A DNA stretch of 64,000 nucleotides from Eutreptiella sp. 'Long Island Sound 2002' (Eukaryota; Euglenozoa; Euglenophyceae; Eutreptiales; Eutreptiaceae), in NCBI GenBank assembly GCA_964036045.1, contig OZ038387.1, positions 58,932,427 to 58,996,426 of the forward strand, given 5' to 3'. Below are positions 47,880 through 59,469 of the stretch, piece after piece (within the stretch, counting starts at the first letter, position 1; the number at the start of each line of letters is the position of its first letter). Made by a program: the position numbers and the translations under genes. The notes under the pieces were generated by a model. That model was not told the DNA's origin. It made no database searches and saw nothing but the letters and a program-made list of their open reading frames with translations.

Positions 47880-48486
47880 AAGGGGCCATGCAACAAAGCG
47901 TGGATTGAGAGTCCCTAACCCCAACTCAAGGGGCCACGCAACAAAGCGTGGATTGAGAGTCCCTAACCCCAACTCAAGGGGCCACGCAACAAAGCGTGGA
48001 TTGAGAGTCCCTAACCCCCATTCAAGGGGCCACGCAACAAAGCGTGGATTGAGAGTCCCTAACCCCCATTCAAGGGGCCACGCAACAAAGCGTGGATTGA
48101 GAGTCCCTAACCCCAATTCAAGGGGCCATGCAACAAAGCGTGGATTGTGAGTCCCTAACCCCAACTCAAGGGGCCATGCAACAAAGCGTGGATTGAGAGT
48201 CCCTAACCCCAACTCAAGGGGCCACGCAACAAAGCGTGGATTGAGAGTCCCTAACCCCAACTCAAGGGGCCACGCAACAAAGCGTGGATTGAGAGTCCCT
48301 AACCCCAACTCAAGGGGCCACGCAACAAAGCGTGGATTGAGAGTCCCTAACCCCCATTCAAGGGGCCACGCAACAAAGCGTGGATTGAGAGTCCCTAACC
48401 CCAATTCAAGGGGCCATGCAACAAAGCGTGGATTGTGAGTCCCTAACCCCAACTCAAGTGGCCACGCAACAAAGCGTGGATTGAGC
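47880..48486 (+). repeat. 48-bp tandem array, 13 hairpin-bearing units
   Basis: Unit: AAGGGGCCACGCAACAAAGC, then GTGGATTGAGAGTCCCTAAC, then CCCAACTC. Each unit holds the stem CCACGC, loop AACAAA, GCGTGG, and a telomere-like CCCTAACCCC. Some units have CCATGC, which still pairs as G-T in RNA. Variants (ATTC in place of AACTC, GATTGTGAG) recur six units apart, suggesting a later 288-bp duplication. Because 48 is a multiple of three, 16-residue repeat frames are open on both strands. The units abut with no unique spacers, so it is not a CRISPR array. Confidence 0.95.
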
Positions 48487-48489
48487 TTG

Positions 48490-49205
48490 TGCCCATGTGG
48501 ATTGGTATGCCAAGCCATTGCGGGTGCCTGGCCTTAGCAACGTCATGGGTGCTGCACAAGGACTTGGTGACTTCATGCATGCCTGCACAAGGCATCCTGT
48601 AAATGGGGCCCTAGGGAAGAGGAGGAGGGGATGGTCACAGCGGCTCTCCTCCCAAGGGGTCCAAGTTTGAAAAAAAAATTGTTCAGCTGCATCACCAGAT
48701 AAACCCTGGATGTGTGCAAAATAATCAACTGGCGCGCCCAAAGACACTTGGCCTAGAAACTATGTATGAGGGGGAGGGGGGATTGATGACAATTTCGTTG
48801 CGGCAAATTTTCTGAAGGTTGCCCCAAAGGTGCCATGGGAAATTAGACGGATGACTTGGTTGACCGAGACCTTTTGGGGGGGGTTGTTTGCCCGGTGTGT
48901 GCCCCAGAGCGCTACCATCCGGACATATCAAGGGCAACAGTTACCTTGTAAACATGCAACACACACTTAGAATTCCACAGATGAGAACTCCAGATGCCAC
49001 CAATGGAACTGATGGGCATGGGGTGCATTAAATGTGTCATAAAGAACGGAAAATGGGGACAATGGTTGAAAGGATTCAACCTGTCTGCCCGGTGAATTTC
49101 CTGCACAACATGGTCAAGATATTTGCGAACACAAGCAACGCTTTGACACCAAGCCGCCTCCAAACATTCTTTGTGCCCGAAATGAAAGCACCGGTTTCTA
49201 CGGGT
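48490..49205. other. No gene recognised
   Basis: No supported feature. Ends in the first unit of the following minisatellite. Confidence 0.35.
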
Positions 49206-49208
49206 GGG

Positions 49209-49345
49209 TATCCTCAACCGGAAAGGGGCCAGTCCATATCCCCAACTGGAAAGGGGCCGGTCCATATCCCCAACCGGAAAGGGGCCAGTCCATATCCCCA
49301 ACTAGAAAGGGGCCGCTCCACATCCCCAACCTGAAAGGGGCCATG
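49209..49345 (+). repeat. 28-bp minisatellite, five copies
   Basis: Consensus CCCCAACTGGAAAGGGGCCG then GTCCATAT. The AAGGGGCC core is shared with the 48-bp array, and the sequence right after it (GGGGCCATGC, GGCGTGGATTAGGG) resembles that unit again. The two arrays probably have a common ancestor. Confidence 0.85.
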
Positions 49346-49464
49346 CAAAAGGCGTGGATTAGGGCTCCGTATCAAAAGTGGCCCAAAAAGATGCCCACCG
49401 CGCGCCCAGCGCGCTGACGCCCCCCCTTAGTGCCAGGGTGTTTTGGTGGACACAGTGGCACAAT

Positions 49465-49590
49465 AGAGTGCAACAGTACTTGCCTACCGCTGCCACCTAC
49501 CCCCCACCTCCCTTGTCCAAGCGACAGTGAATGGCCAGAAATTGACAGAACCAACACCCGGTGTTGCTTAGACATAATAGCTGCTTGGAC
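49465..49590 (+). repeat. Dispersed repeat, copy 2
   Basis: Second copy of 46543-46625, extended by ACCAACACCCGGTGTTGCTT, a small palindrome (ACACCCGGTGT). Confidence 0.6.
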
Positions 49591-49599
49591 AGGGGCGGG

Positions 49600-52385
49600 T
49601 TGTGCCATGAAGGCTGAGTGAGTATGCCCGTTGGTAGGTCCGGGTGCACGTACGTGTTCGCCTTTTGAGGAGGGAATCCTCCACTTGTGGATAGCTGGGT
49701 TAGTTGCCCACCTGTTGGGTGTGAGGAGGACGGGTTCAAAAGACTGCGAGATGTGGGCAGCCTGGTGGACTACCTGACAGCCGGCAAAAACTTATTTGTA
49801 CTGCGTGAGAGTGGGACAGTTGTCCCGCTACTCAGAAGTGGTGCTTGTGCACCTCTTCAGCATCCCTTCCATGCTGGCGCCGGCATGTTCTACAGCGGGG
49901 GGCGGGGGGGGGGGGGGGGGGAGCGGCTTGCCACTAGCCAAGTGTTGGCTGGGCAAGGGCGTTGTTGGTGCCACGGGGATACCACAAATGGACATCGAGC
50001 AGATTCAGTGCCCCATGCCAGGCCCGGCTACAATCACAGTACAATCCGCCGTTGGGTCATGGTGCACACATGCTGCGCAGCCACAACCACTTCATGCTGC
50101 GAAGTGATTGTGGTTTCATGCTCCACAACGGGACTGATGGACTCCCGCGGTGCAGGTTGGGCTTGCCGAGGCTGAGGCACGCAGTCCAACACCCCCCATC
50201 TCTCTTCAGCCCCCAGGCGTCGCCGGGACTGTGTGCACACCCGCATGCGGGAGAGTGCAGGTGCGTACAACGGACTCTTCCGGGTCAAAGGGAGCTCGCC
50301 CACCATAACTCTCCGACCCACCTGCTGTGCAATGATACCGCACTCTTGACGTTGGCACAGGCCAAGAGTACCCCCCCGGCTTTGTCTAGCCAACGGTAAA
50401 TGTTGCTGAGACAATGGCGTTGCTGACGCGCCGCGCTGCACATGCGGCACATGCAAACAATCCTCAGGGGGTTTGAAGCTGAGACGGTGGTACACAAGCA
50501 GAGGGTGGACAGTGCAACAGAAAAATCGTAAACGGGGATCATTGAAGACCCGTAAATCGGTGCATACGGCCTGAAAACCATGGGCGTTACGCATTCGCAG
50601 ACGCAGAAACGAAGCCCTTCTTGGTCAAGCGATTGGACCAACTACAAACCGCACCGCCAAGATCTACGGGCCAAAAAGTGACGGAACCAACGCCTTAGTG
50701 TTGCTTGGACGCAGGCGTTGCTTGCGCAGAAAGGGGGGGGGGGGGCGGGGGGGTACCAGATAAATCTACAGATCCGCGCTATGGGAAACAGATGCATGCG
50801 CACAACCATGTACCCGGAGGCACAAGAGATGGGGTGCAAAGCAAAAGTCAAAGACAAGAGGAGGCGCCTTTCACTGCATGCCCCCCCCCCCCCTCGTCTC
50901 AGGTCCACTGATTCGGGCCAGTGAGCCGGGCTGGGGTAAACTGGAAAACCAAGCAAAACCCAGGTCAACAGTGTGGCTCGAGGAATGCACATCCCGCAAA
51001 CGCGGGGGTTTGGTGTGAAGGCTGAGGGGGTGTGCAATACGGCACCATGCACATCCCCTGTTGCCCAAACACAGCTCTGGTGGCTGACACACGCACCAGT
51101 GAACGCACCGTTGCCAAGACGCCCCAACAGTGCCACAGAGACACGTGGCACCGCAGTCCCGTTGCCTCACAGCCGACTCAACGGCGGTCAGAATTTCGAG
51201 GCAGTGCATAAAGCCGTGGGCATACGGCAAGCAGTGCCGCCTCAGACAGGGCTGGCCTTAATGCGGGGGAAGAAAAAACGCCTCCGGGGCGCCTGGGCCC
51301 CTGCAGGCCCTGCGGGCCAACCGGTAACCGCCGTCGTTTGACCGCCAACCGCCATCGGTGAAGCGTCAACCGCCGTCGGTGAACCGGAGCCGCCAAGTAA
51401 AACCATAGGCTGTCCTTGGTGAGATGACTTCAGCCCTGACAACGCGCGGTAGCTGCAAGTGGGAGTGCCTTGCCACCCTTGGATTTGGAAAGTGGCAAGG
51501 ATTTCAACGTCGATGTGTGTCAAGAGGACGAGATACCTCTGGAAATCCTCAGAAGAGAGAACGCACTTTCCCGTTGGCACCTCCTACCTGGAAACAGCAC
51601 ATGCCACATCCCACCCGTCCAACACCAGGCGCCTGTCTGGAAAGGCATCGGCAGCCATCTTGTTAAACCTACCGCCAGGGCGGACTTTGATGGAACCGAG
51701 AACGACCAGAGCAAGAACAAGAACGACAGAGCACGACTCGGAGTAAGAGTAAGAATCAGAGCAAGAGCAAGAGCAAGAGCAAGAGCAAGAGCAACAGAAA
51801 GCAACTAGTGCACACCCACAAACTGCACACCTCTGTGGGAGAGTATGGGACCGTGTCCGCGACTCCCTCTATGTACATATTCCTCGGAATCAACAATTTG
51901 CATCGACCTTCAGAACCACATTGGAAACAACCTTTGAGGGCTTGGGGCTCGCTTTTCTAACAGTTGGAATTCCAAGATGGTCCAGTCTCTGCACAGCGCA
52001 CCCTGTGACAATTCCTCGCAGGATGGCTGCTTGGCGTTGCACGACATCGGCGCTACCCTGTCCCTAACCACCTTCCCGTTTACGCCCAGTCCGCCACCAC
52101 TGTAAAGCAGTTCCCATCATCCGGACTGAGGCGTGCCAGGCCAGTGATCCAGACACGCGCCACCTCCAATTACCAAATTCCCAGGAGAATTGAAGAACAA
52201 CCAGCGCCGCCCCCCCGCCTTGTGCAAGCACGCGGAAAGTCCGGAAAAAGATGGTCAGACGGGGTCCCGTGCTTAGACAAGGAGGTCAGGAAAACAACGG
52301 TCAGACGGGCACGCGTGCTTGGACAAGGCAGTGCTTGCGCAAAAAGGGGGGGGGGTTACGACAAGAACACATGGCCAGTCCTGTG
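49600..52385. other. No gene recognised; several homopolymers
   Basis: G or C runs lie near 49900-49921, 50733 and 50880. A 13-bp hairpin (CCACAACCACTTC, GAAGTGATTGTGG) lies near 50083-50117. An AGAGCAAGAGCA-type tract lies at 51757-51795. No exon identified. Confidence 0.35.
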
Positions 52386-52389
52386 GTTA

Positions 52390-52830
52390 TAACCGTACGT
52401 GTACAGTTGCGTACGCTTACTCACTCCAGCTATGTACGGCTGCATACGCTTGGGTGTGAAAGCCATGTACACTTATGCACGCTTACAATGGGGTAGAACA
52501 ACATGTGCAGGGAGGAAGCCTTTGGGTGCTGAAAAATTTTGCAGAGGTCTTTCCTACTCAGAAAAATTGGTGCTGGTGGAATTCCTGTTGGTTGGCCAAG
52601 TGAATGAAGTTGCATAACCCCCGCCCCTGCGGTGTCGTACAAATAAAGACTATCATCGGACGCGACCGGCACGTAAGGGGTAGTCTGGCCAAAGAAAACC
52701 TGTGTACGTTTGCGTACAGTTTGACAAACAGAGGCTCTAAGTTGCGTACGCTTAGGGCCCGTTACCCTGCAGAGTTACGTACAGTTACTCTCAGATCTTA
52801 CGTACAGTTTCAACTACAGGACTGCACATG
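52390..52830 (+). repeat. Cluster of TACGTACAGTT / GCGTACGCTTA words
   Basis: About ten related words built on GTAC occur in two groups (52395-52485 and 52700-52812): GTACAGTTGCGTACGCTTA, TTGCGTACAGTTTG, TTGCGTACGCTTAGGG, TTACGTACAGTTACT and TTACGTACAGTTTCA. Spacing is irregular, so this is not a simple tandem repeat. Confidence 0.6.
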
Positions 52831-52834
52831 GCAC

Positions 52835-54783
52835 ACAACCGCATCCCCCTTTGTTTGATAAAGAACTGGGCCTCATAGATTTCATCGGTGCGGCAATACG
52901 CAGATACGGAGGTATTGGTCCTGTGAAAGTTGGGGGCATTGCAACGAGACAAGCAACAGGTCCGGCACACAGCACTCGACACACGCTCTGCAGGACCTCA
53001 AGGACCTCCCACAAAACAAATGGAGCCAAGTGGCAAAGAAGATACCGGACCATGACGCGCAGCAGCACCGGAACGCGTGGGGGAAGGGGCGGGGCCGAAG
53101 CGGAGCGGTAGCTGATGCAAAGCAGAGAGAAACCACTGCGGACCCGCATTTCCCTGACGCCTCTCTGTGACTACCTGCGGTGTGTTGTGAAGCACGACCG
53201 AAAGATGCAGATGATTGTGTGCGGAGTTCGGAACGGTCCTGGGGTCTGTGATTGGGGAATGTGGAGTGGAGGGACGCCCGGGAGATGCAACCCAGAGGGA
53301 CGTCTGGAGCAGGTCCCAGAATGCACCACGAATGCTGTGGAATTTGGAGATCTTCGGATATATATCAGTCAATGCAGCGGCAGAGGCCTGCACGCTTCCA
53401 GTAGTCGTCGCGACAATGCACCAAAGCATCTGTACTAACCGCCAGGGGACTCACCAACTCCCCGGGGCAGGGAAATGGTGCGAAATGGGGCAAAACGGGT
53501 GGAGACGGGGGATAAACGGGAGAAAATGGGACGGATTTCCAAATTCTCTCACCACCACTGCTCCTATTTTTACAGAGACACACGCTTTTTTTTTTGAAAC
53601 CTCCGTAACATCCCGGCGAACGACCGGCAAAACGGGAATTGCGCCCCGTCACCGACGCTGGTCGCCGGCCACTGCGGATGCCCGATGACCCAGATCCCGT
53701 TGAATCAATCATCTCCGCAGTCTGCGCACCGCGTTCTGCCGAGGGCAAAGGGCGAAGGATTCACCGCATGCTCCCCTGCAGCACCAAGAACAGCCTTTTC
53801 CAGCTCCAAAAAGGCCGACCGAGTCCAACGCGTTTCTGCACTTTGGGTTCGGGTGGCAGGGGAGAGGGGGGTAGCCCTGGGCACGTGGGGGGAGGCCCCA
53901 TCCGTCGCCCGCAGGCAGGTCATCGCGCTGAGCACCGTGTGCATGGGTGCGGAAACACTCCTGTCTCGGAAAAAGTCGAATTTTGAAATTTTTGCAGCTG
54001 ACACTAAACAACCTAAACAATAGCAATTTTGGGGCTTTCGGGGGGGGGGGCATGGCGCGGGCTACATAGGCCTAACGTCTCAAGTCAGAGACACCAGACC
54101 GCCTGAAGGAGGGCATATGGTGGCCAGAAAGGTATCTCCTGAGACAGACCGTTGTACCACCGGACCAACAACAGAACGCATTGCAGCGATCACACTGCAA
54201 CTGCTCCGCAGCGCCCTCCTGGGGCCCGCTGCTATGGCCGCGGAGGGGGCTCATAGCTCTCGGTGCGCAGGGACCCTCTGTCGAAGGCAGTGATGTCGAA
54301 CGGGACAGTAGTAGGGAAGGCTGGGTCCGTGAAATCGGAGCTTCGGAGCTGCTCTGAGAGGAGCGACAGGATGAACTGGGGGGGGGGGGGGCGATGGGTC
54401 CAGATGCTTATGCCGTGCAGCGAGGGGGACTAGGGCGAAGGACAAGGGATGAACAAACGGGGCCATGGGGGGGGGACTGGGTTGTGCATGGCGTTGAAAA
54501 GACAGTCGGCTTTTCGGGTGGACTGGTGAAGCTGATTAGGCATTGTGCGAAGATGGGGTAGGGGATCGACTCAGAGAATCGATCGGGGGGTGGCTTGGGG
54601 CGGGCTTGTTTGGAAAGGGGGGGGGGGGGGCTGAGACCCAACGGCTTGTGCGCCAGCAATGGCTCAAAAAAATGCTGACACCTGTGGCTTTTCCTTTCAG
54701 GGCTCAAGCGCAAGCCTGATTTGCGGTGTAAGTGACGGGAGAATACGTTCGGGGATGGGGGCAGCGAATTTCTTTGTCCACCT
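52835..54783. other. No gene assigned
   Basis: GC-rich with open frames on both strands. The most protein-like is minus, near 53290-53390 (TDIYPKISKFHSIRGAFWDL), without convincing splice sites. Homopolymers lie near 53590 (T), 54040, 54379 and 54617 (G). Confidence 0.25.
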
Positions 54784-55338
54784 TCAACACGTCAGACTGC
54801 ACCCAAACCGCACCACATCTTGGACCAAATGGCCCGGGCGAGTCCAAAAATGGTATCTTCGACAGTGAGCAGGTTTGACACATCTTGACGTGGTTTGACA
54901 CCCCCCAAATCCAAGAAACTCGAATCGGAAATGGGTCGGAAGACGTATTCCTTCGGAGATGACCCCCGGATCATTCGAGATACTCCGGGGGAGTCTGCAC
55001 TGTGCGCGCACACGGTAACAGCAACACACGCCCGGGTCGGCGTTGCGGCTGAAACGGTAAATCTTTACCTCGTTCATTGCGATTTTCGGTTGACCTTTCG
55101 CGATTTCGGTCGAGCGAAGAGGGAATCCGGATCTGCGGAAACGCACCGTTTGCATCCGTTGTGTCCTGATGCTTTGATACAAATCTGGGAAGGTGCCTAA
55201 GCTGATCCTCAGGACCGTACCAGAGGGGAAGACTCTGCACTGCGTGCGGGTCACTGCAACAGTGACGAGCACTTCTACAACAAAATTGGAAAACTGCACC
55301 CGATACCGCGAAAGCTCTTCAGCTCGGCGGTCACCCAA
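54784..55338 (-). CDS. Unrecognised 184-codon open frame
   Basis: The frame is continuous on the minus strand, with a start and a stop. Parts look protein-like (FSNFVVEVLVTVAVTRTQCR, later MNEVKIYRFSRNADPGVCCC). The other strand is also open for about 100 codons (54895-55200), so the strand is unsure. No family, splice sites or neighbours help. Confidence 0.2.
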   Translation of the reverse strand: MGDRRAEELSRYRVQFSNFVVEVLVTVAVTRTQCRVFPSGTVLRISLGTFPDLYQSIRTQRMQTVRFRRSGFPLRSTEIAKGQPKIAMNEVKIYRFSRNADPGVCCCYRVRAQCRLPRSISNDPGVISEGIRLPTHFRFEFLGFGGCQTTSRCVKPAHCRRYHFWTRPGHLVQDVVRFGCSLTC

Positions 55339-55783
55339 AGTGTTGCTGAGGGTTCATCGGGCGTCCCCCTCCGTGGCCACGGGTGCATTTCCGTACGTCA
55401 GCCCCAGCCCCGTTCCCCCATCCATGCCTTCAGGCACTCACGCCCATCGGCAGCCCCAAATTCCCGCAGTTGGAGGTGTTGTTGCATGACCATTCTAAGT
55501 TCGGGCATTCGAGTCCGCCCAAATACCCCCCTCCCCCCCCCCTCCCCCTGCCCCCATGAGTACGCACAGGGCACAGCATGGGCCAATGGGCACACACTGC
55601 AGGGACAGGGCACGGGGCTCAGTGCCACCATCATAGGGCTGGGCATAGGGCACACAGCTGAGGGCATAGGGCACAGGACATGGGGCACAGGGCGCACGGC
55701 CCAGGATCCTGGTCGCCTTGTGCCATATGCAAAAACATGCAAAAGACAGAGACTCCAAAATTGCAACACACTACCACTGCTGT

Positions 55784-55965
55784 TGGCACTGCCACTGCCA
55801 CTGCCACTGCCACTGCCACTGCCACTGCCACTGCCACTGCCACTGCCACTGCCACTGCCAATACCACTGCCACTGCCACTGCCACCGCCACTGCCACTGC
55901 CACTGCCAATACCACTGCCGTCTTCCACTGCCACTGCCACTGCCGTCTTTCACTGCCACAGCCGC
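55784..55965 (+). repeat. (CTGCCA)n hexanucleotide repeat
   Basis: About 30 units with a few A/G interruptions. Open in several frames with Leu-Pro or Thr-Ala patterns, which are artefacts. A CAGCAG stretch lies 200 bases on. Confidence 0.95.
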
Positions 55966-55969
55966 TGCC

Positions 55970-56985
55970 GCTGCCACAATCAGGGTCCCTGTCACCATCA
56001 CTGGCACTATCACTGCACGTGACATCTGGAGCTCTAGAGGGCCCAGTCCCCCACATCGCGCTGCAGAAAATTGTGCCACCTTTCATAATCGCGAAATTGT
56101 CCCCAGAAAAATTTCCACTGGCGTAATTTTCCCTACTGTACCTGTACTTTGCGTGGAATCACAGCACAAGCATTACCACCAGCAGCGGGCGGCAGCAGCA
56201 CGGGCGGCAGCAGCAGCTGGAACAATATTTGCAAAAAGACACCAGACAAAAAATTACCAACAAACAAAAAAAGCCTTGCGAGGTCTCGGGCTGCCTGCCA
56301 CTAAATGCGGGCTTCAACAAATACACCGGGCAGGAGAAAATGATATTCCACCATTACACCGTTAGAGCTGAAGCTGCTGCTGCTGCTGCTGGCGAGTTTC
56401 TGATACCGCTGCCAATGTCCTCAGGCATTTGCGAACCGAATCGAGCAGACACACGAAAGAAAGCTTGCCCTTGAACTCCGCCCTTGCTCGGTGATTTACC
56501 CTGCCCTACCTAATGCTTGGGTTGGCAGGTGGATGGTACTGAAGGTACACTTATAAACCACAATAGCCTATTGCCTTCATACTCAGCATAACCCACGGTA
56601 CATGAAAGGGGCGTTGCACAGTTTCGGATATCTGCTCTCGATGCATTGCAACAATGCAGCAACATCGTTCGCGTTTGTCAAAGCTGGTCATACTGAAAAT
56701 GGTTGTGAACATACCGAAATGATGTGGACTTCATGCGTACAAACCACAGGATCAATCGCATCTTTGTGCGGAACCATGTCACAAAAGAAAACAGGGAATG
56801 AGATCCATGCACATCAGGTGTGCTTGGAAGTCAGAGACGAGAAAAAAATACTGGAAACTGTCGCCACAAAGGAAACGACCAAGTGGGTTTCTCAAAAGAG
56901 AATGTTACAGATTTGGGTCACGTTAAGCCATGGGGGATGGGACGGATTGATGGAATGGATGGGCAAAAAGCGGCATTGGCTCATA
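55970..56985. other. No gene assigned
   Basis: A GCAG-rich tract lies near 56185-56222. A 137-codon plus-strand frame at 56602-57015 overlaps a better exon on the minus strand and is likely a shadow. Confidence 0.3.
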
Positions 56986-56986
56986 C

Positions 56987-57107
56987 CCACGATCTTGTTG
57001 AAGCAGATTGCATAAGTATATTTGATCTCCTCCGGCCATGCCAATGAATTGGTGCCGTAGGCCTTCACTACAGCATTCCGAAACACTTGCCAATTATCCA
57101 CGAGACA
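56987..57107 (-). CDS. Probable internal exon of an unidentified gene
   Basis: A minus-strand exon of 121 bases with a strong acceptor (TGTTCTTTCCCACAG) and a donor GTATGAG. The 40-residue translation is clearly protein-like: LVDNWQVFRNAVVKAYGTNS, then LAWPEEIKYTYAICFNKIV. I cannot name the protein. Upstream candidates on the same strand lie near 57650-57790 (EDIFLPLCGILGRTNVVYRQ) and further exons may lie towards 56.5 kb, but no chain of splice phases could be confirmed. Confidence 0.45.
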
Positions 57108-57109
57108 CT

Positions 57110-58585
57110 GTGGGAAAGAACAATGAGTACCCGCATGGCACTGCCACAGGGCCGTATAAGGAGACAGCCCACGGGGAGGGGCCAGGGTGCAAGTTAGGAT
57201 ACGTCTGGAAGACGCAACCAATACACAGGGCAACACATAATAGGCCCACGCATGAATTTGCCACGAAATACACAGGGCACCACTGCCACATGGGTCAGCA
57301 GGCGCCACGCCTGCACACAGCACGGAGGGCAAGGTAAACAACAATGCCGCACGAACCAGCAGAGACAGACCAGCACCGATATGGCGCATCGACTGGACAT
57401 GGTGCACGAAAGCGAGGCACAGATTTGTACATAGTCACAGTGCACTGTGGCATGCAGCCACCTGATGAGGCGGATTGGAATGTATGTTTTCACAATCGGC
57501 TTTCGGGACACGCAACCCGAAACACAAACCTGCACATATTTTGTGTGTGCATCCATTTCCTGATGCCCGCAGCACCACATCAACCCTATGGCCTTTGAAC
57601 GACCAGGGCTCTTGTCCGCACCAGAATCTTGTGGCTGGAACGACACAAACAGTGAGATGAAGGAGGGGAAGGACATGTGAAAGGCGTCACGCAAGAACGC
57701 AGCACACTGTTGTCTGTAAACAACATTTGTTCTCCCCAAGATCCCACAAAGGGGCAGGAAGATGTCCTCCATCGGCGGGACATGATTCGTGGACACATAT
57801 CTGTCTTTGGGTCAAGAGTGTGGCTACAGTGTGGCTGACTTGCAGAACTGGGTGCAATTTTTTGTTGAAGACTGTAATTCCTGGGGCACGAATGTGCTTG
57901 CAGCCAGCAAGAAGTTGCGTTGATGAGTAGGAGGTTGGTGACTGCTACCCACTCTTGGACCCTTCGAGGAAGATGGGACACTTGTGTATAGAAAAAAAAG
58001 CTGAAATAAACAGCTAGCTGGTGTAACCAGCAAGAATTGACAACCCACATAGAGCTTTAGGGTGGAAAGAGGGGCTCCAGCAGCAAGCAAGCAGCAGCAG
58101 AAAGCAACCAGCAACCATCAACCAAGCAGACACGAAACGGGACAACATAACTTGGCCCTGCATTCTTGGATTCCGCCCGAAACTTGGTGAGTAGCCGGTT
58201 TTTTTTTTGGGTGGGGGGGGCAACAAAGACCTTAAATGCCCAAATTTCTATGTTTGCCGACTTTAGAAGGGTTTGAACATCATGCATTGGCCCTGTGACC
58301 TTCAAGGTGTGTGTTTTACAATCTGGCTCGACAATTTTGACCCTCGAAACTCGCTTTTTTGATGTTGTAGGTAGTTTCGGACAACCATTGCTGTACATGG
58401 CCTGAAACGCTTCATACTGGGGACTAAACCGGATCTAGGGATGTGCCCTTCAGGCACTAAAAGAAGTGAAGCTGTAGAGAACGGGACAATTTGGACAGCG
58501 CTGTATCGCCAAAAGAAGAGAGGATAAAGATAGAGGGAGATAGTGAGAAGGAAGCGAGCGATTGGGTGGGTAGGTCCGTGTGCGT
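57110..58585. other. Probable intron and intergenic sequence
   Basis: The minus-strand piece at 57650-57790 may be an exon of the same gene as 56987-57107; its lower edge carries an acceptor-like GTGTCGTTCCAG. A CAGCAAGCAAGCAGCAGCAG tract lies near 58078. Otherwise nothing. Confidence 0.25.
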
Positions 58586-58588
58586 GAG

Positions 58589-58682
58589 GGAGGGAGGGAG
58601 GGAGGGAGGGAGGGAGGGAGGAAGTGAGAGAGGGAGGGAGGGAGGGAGAAAGGGGGAGAAAGGGAGGGAGGGAGGGAGGGCG
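58589..58682 (+). repeat. (GGGA)n microsatellite
   Basis: GGGA/GGGAGG repeats with interruptions, purine-only on the plus strand. Confidence 0.9.
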
Positions 58683-58979
58683 GGTTGGAGTGCCTGGGCG
58701 AGCGATCGAGCGAGTGCGTGTAAGCACACGTGCGCGCGTGAGACAGGGTTGGGCCGCAAGGAGAAGGTGAAGAGCGATGGAAAGATGGTGGAGAGCGCTG
58801 AAAGGAAGGGAGAAAGAGGTCTCGGGCCCCTGCAACACCCCTTCCGTATCGAGGTCCCCCGAAGCGGGGAGGTTTGCAATTGCAATGGTTATGTAAGTCC
58901 TGGCGGATAGGGGTACCGAAAGCTGGGAGTACGTGCAACGAGGACGTGGACAAGGCGGACGTCGGCCGGCAGGCACGGA

Positions 58980-59180
58980 GGCGGCGAGGAGGGAGGAGGG
59001 AGGAGGGAGGAGGGAGGAGGGAGGAGGGAGGAGGAGGGAGGAGGGAGGAGGGAGGAGGGAGGAGGGAAGAGGGAGGAGGGAGGAGGGAGGAGGGAGGAGG
59101 GAGGAGGGAGGAGGGAGGGGGGAGGAGGGAGGAGGGAGGAGGGAGGAGGGAGGAGGGAAGAGGGAGGAGGGGGGAGGGAG
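58980..59180 (+). repeat. (GGAGGGA)n purine repeat
   Basis: About 200 bases of 7-bp purine units. On the minus strand it reads as a long Pro/Ser/Leu frame joined to the exon just above, which is an artefact of reading through an intron. Confidence 0.9.
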
Positions 59181-59188
59181 GTAAGCAC

Positions 59189-59466
59189 ACCGCTCGCCGG
59201 CAGGGTTCCACTTTCTCGTTGCTCTTCTTCAGCGCACGGCGCAATGCCCTTGGATTTTTGCTGACTACGCGCCGGGGTACGTTGGCGGAGAGGCAGGTCC
59301 GCAGCTCTGGAGAGGGCGGCTCGGCGGGCTGCACCTGTGCTAAGAACTCCAGTTGTCGGGCCCGAAGCTCTGAACACCTCTGAAGGAACTTGAGGTCCTC
59401 AGCCTCCAATAACGCCTCCTCCTCCTGGTCACTGCCGTCTGGATCTGGGCATGGCTCGGTGTCGTC
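59189..59466 (-). CDS. Probable exon of an unidentified gene, acidic then basic
   Basis: An acceptor-like CGTTCTCGCAG precedes DDTEPCPDPDGSDQEEEALL, continuing as EAEDLKFLQRCSELRARQLE and ending with a basic segment (NPRALRRALKKSNEKVEPCR). The acidic-helical-basic pattern and the abrupt change to low-complexity repeats at a GTGTGC donor near 59188 suggest a true exon. The long helix could be a coiled coil. Family unknown. It may belong with the minus-strand fragments at 57-58 kb. Confidence 0.4.
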
Positions 59467-59469
59467 CTG

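Noticed and set aside
47880-48486. CRISPR array
   Set aside because: Units abut with no unique spacers, the setting is eukaryotic and there are no cas genes.
55680-56365. Repeat proteins of Cys-His or Thr-Ala pattern
   Set aside because: By-products of the (CTGCCA)n tract.
58450-59188. Long Pro/Ser/Leu-rich C-terminal domain following the 59.2-59.5 kb exon
   Set aside because: It is the reverse strand of (GGAGGGA)n and (GGGA)n repeats; the exon most likely ends at a donor before them.
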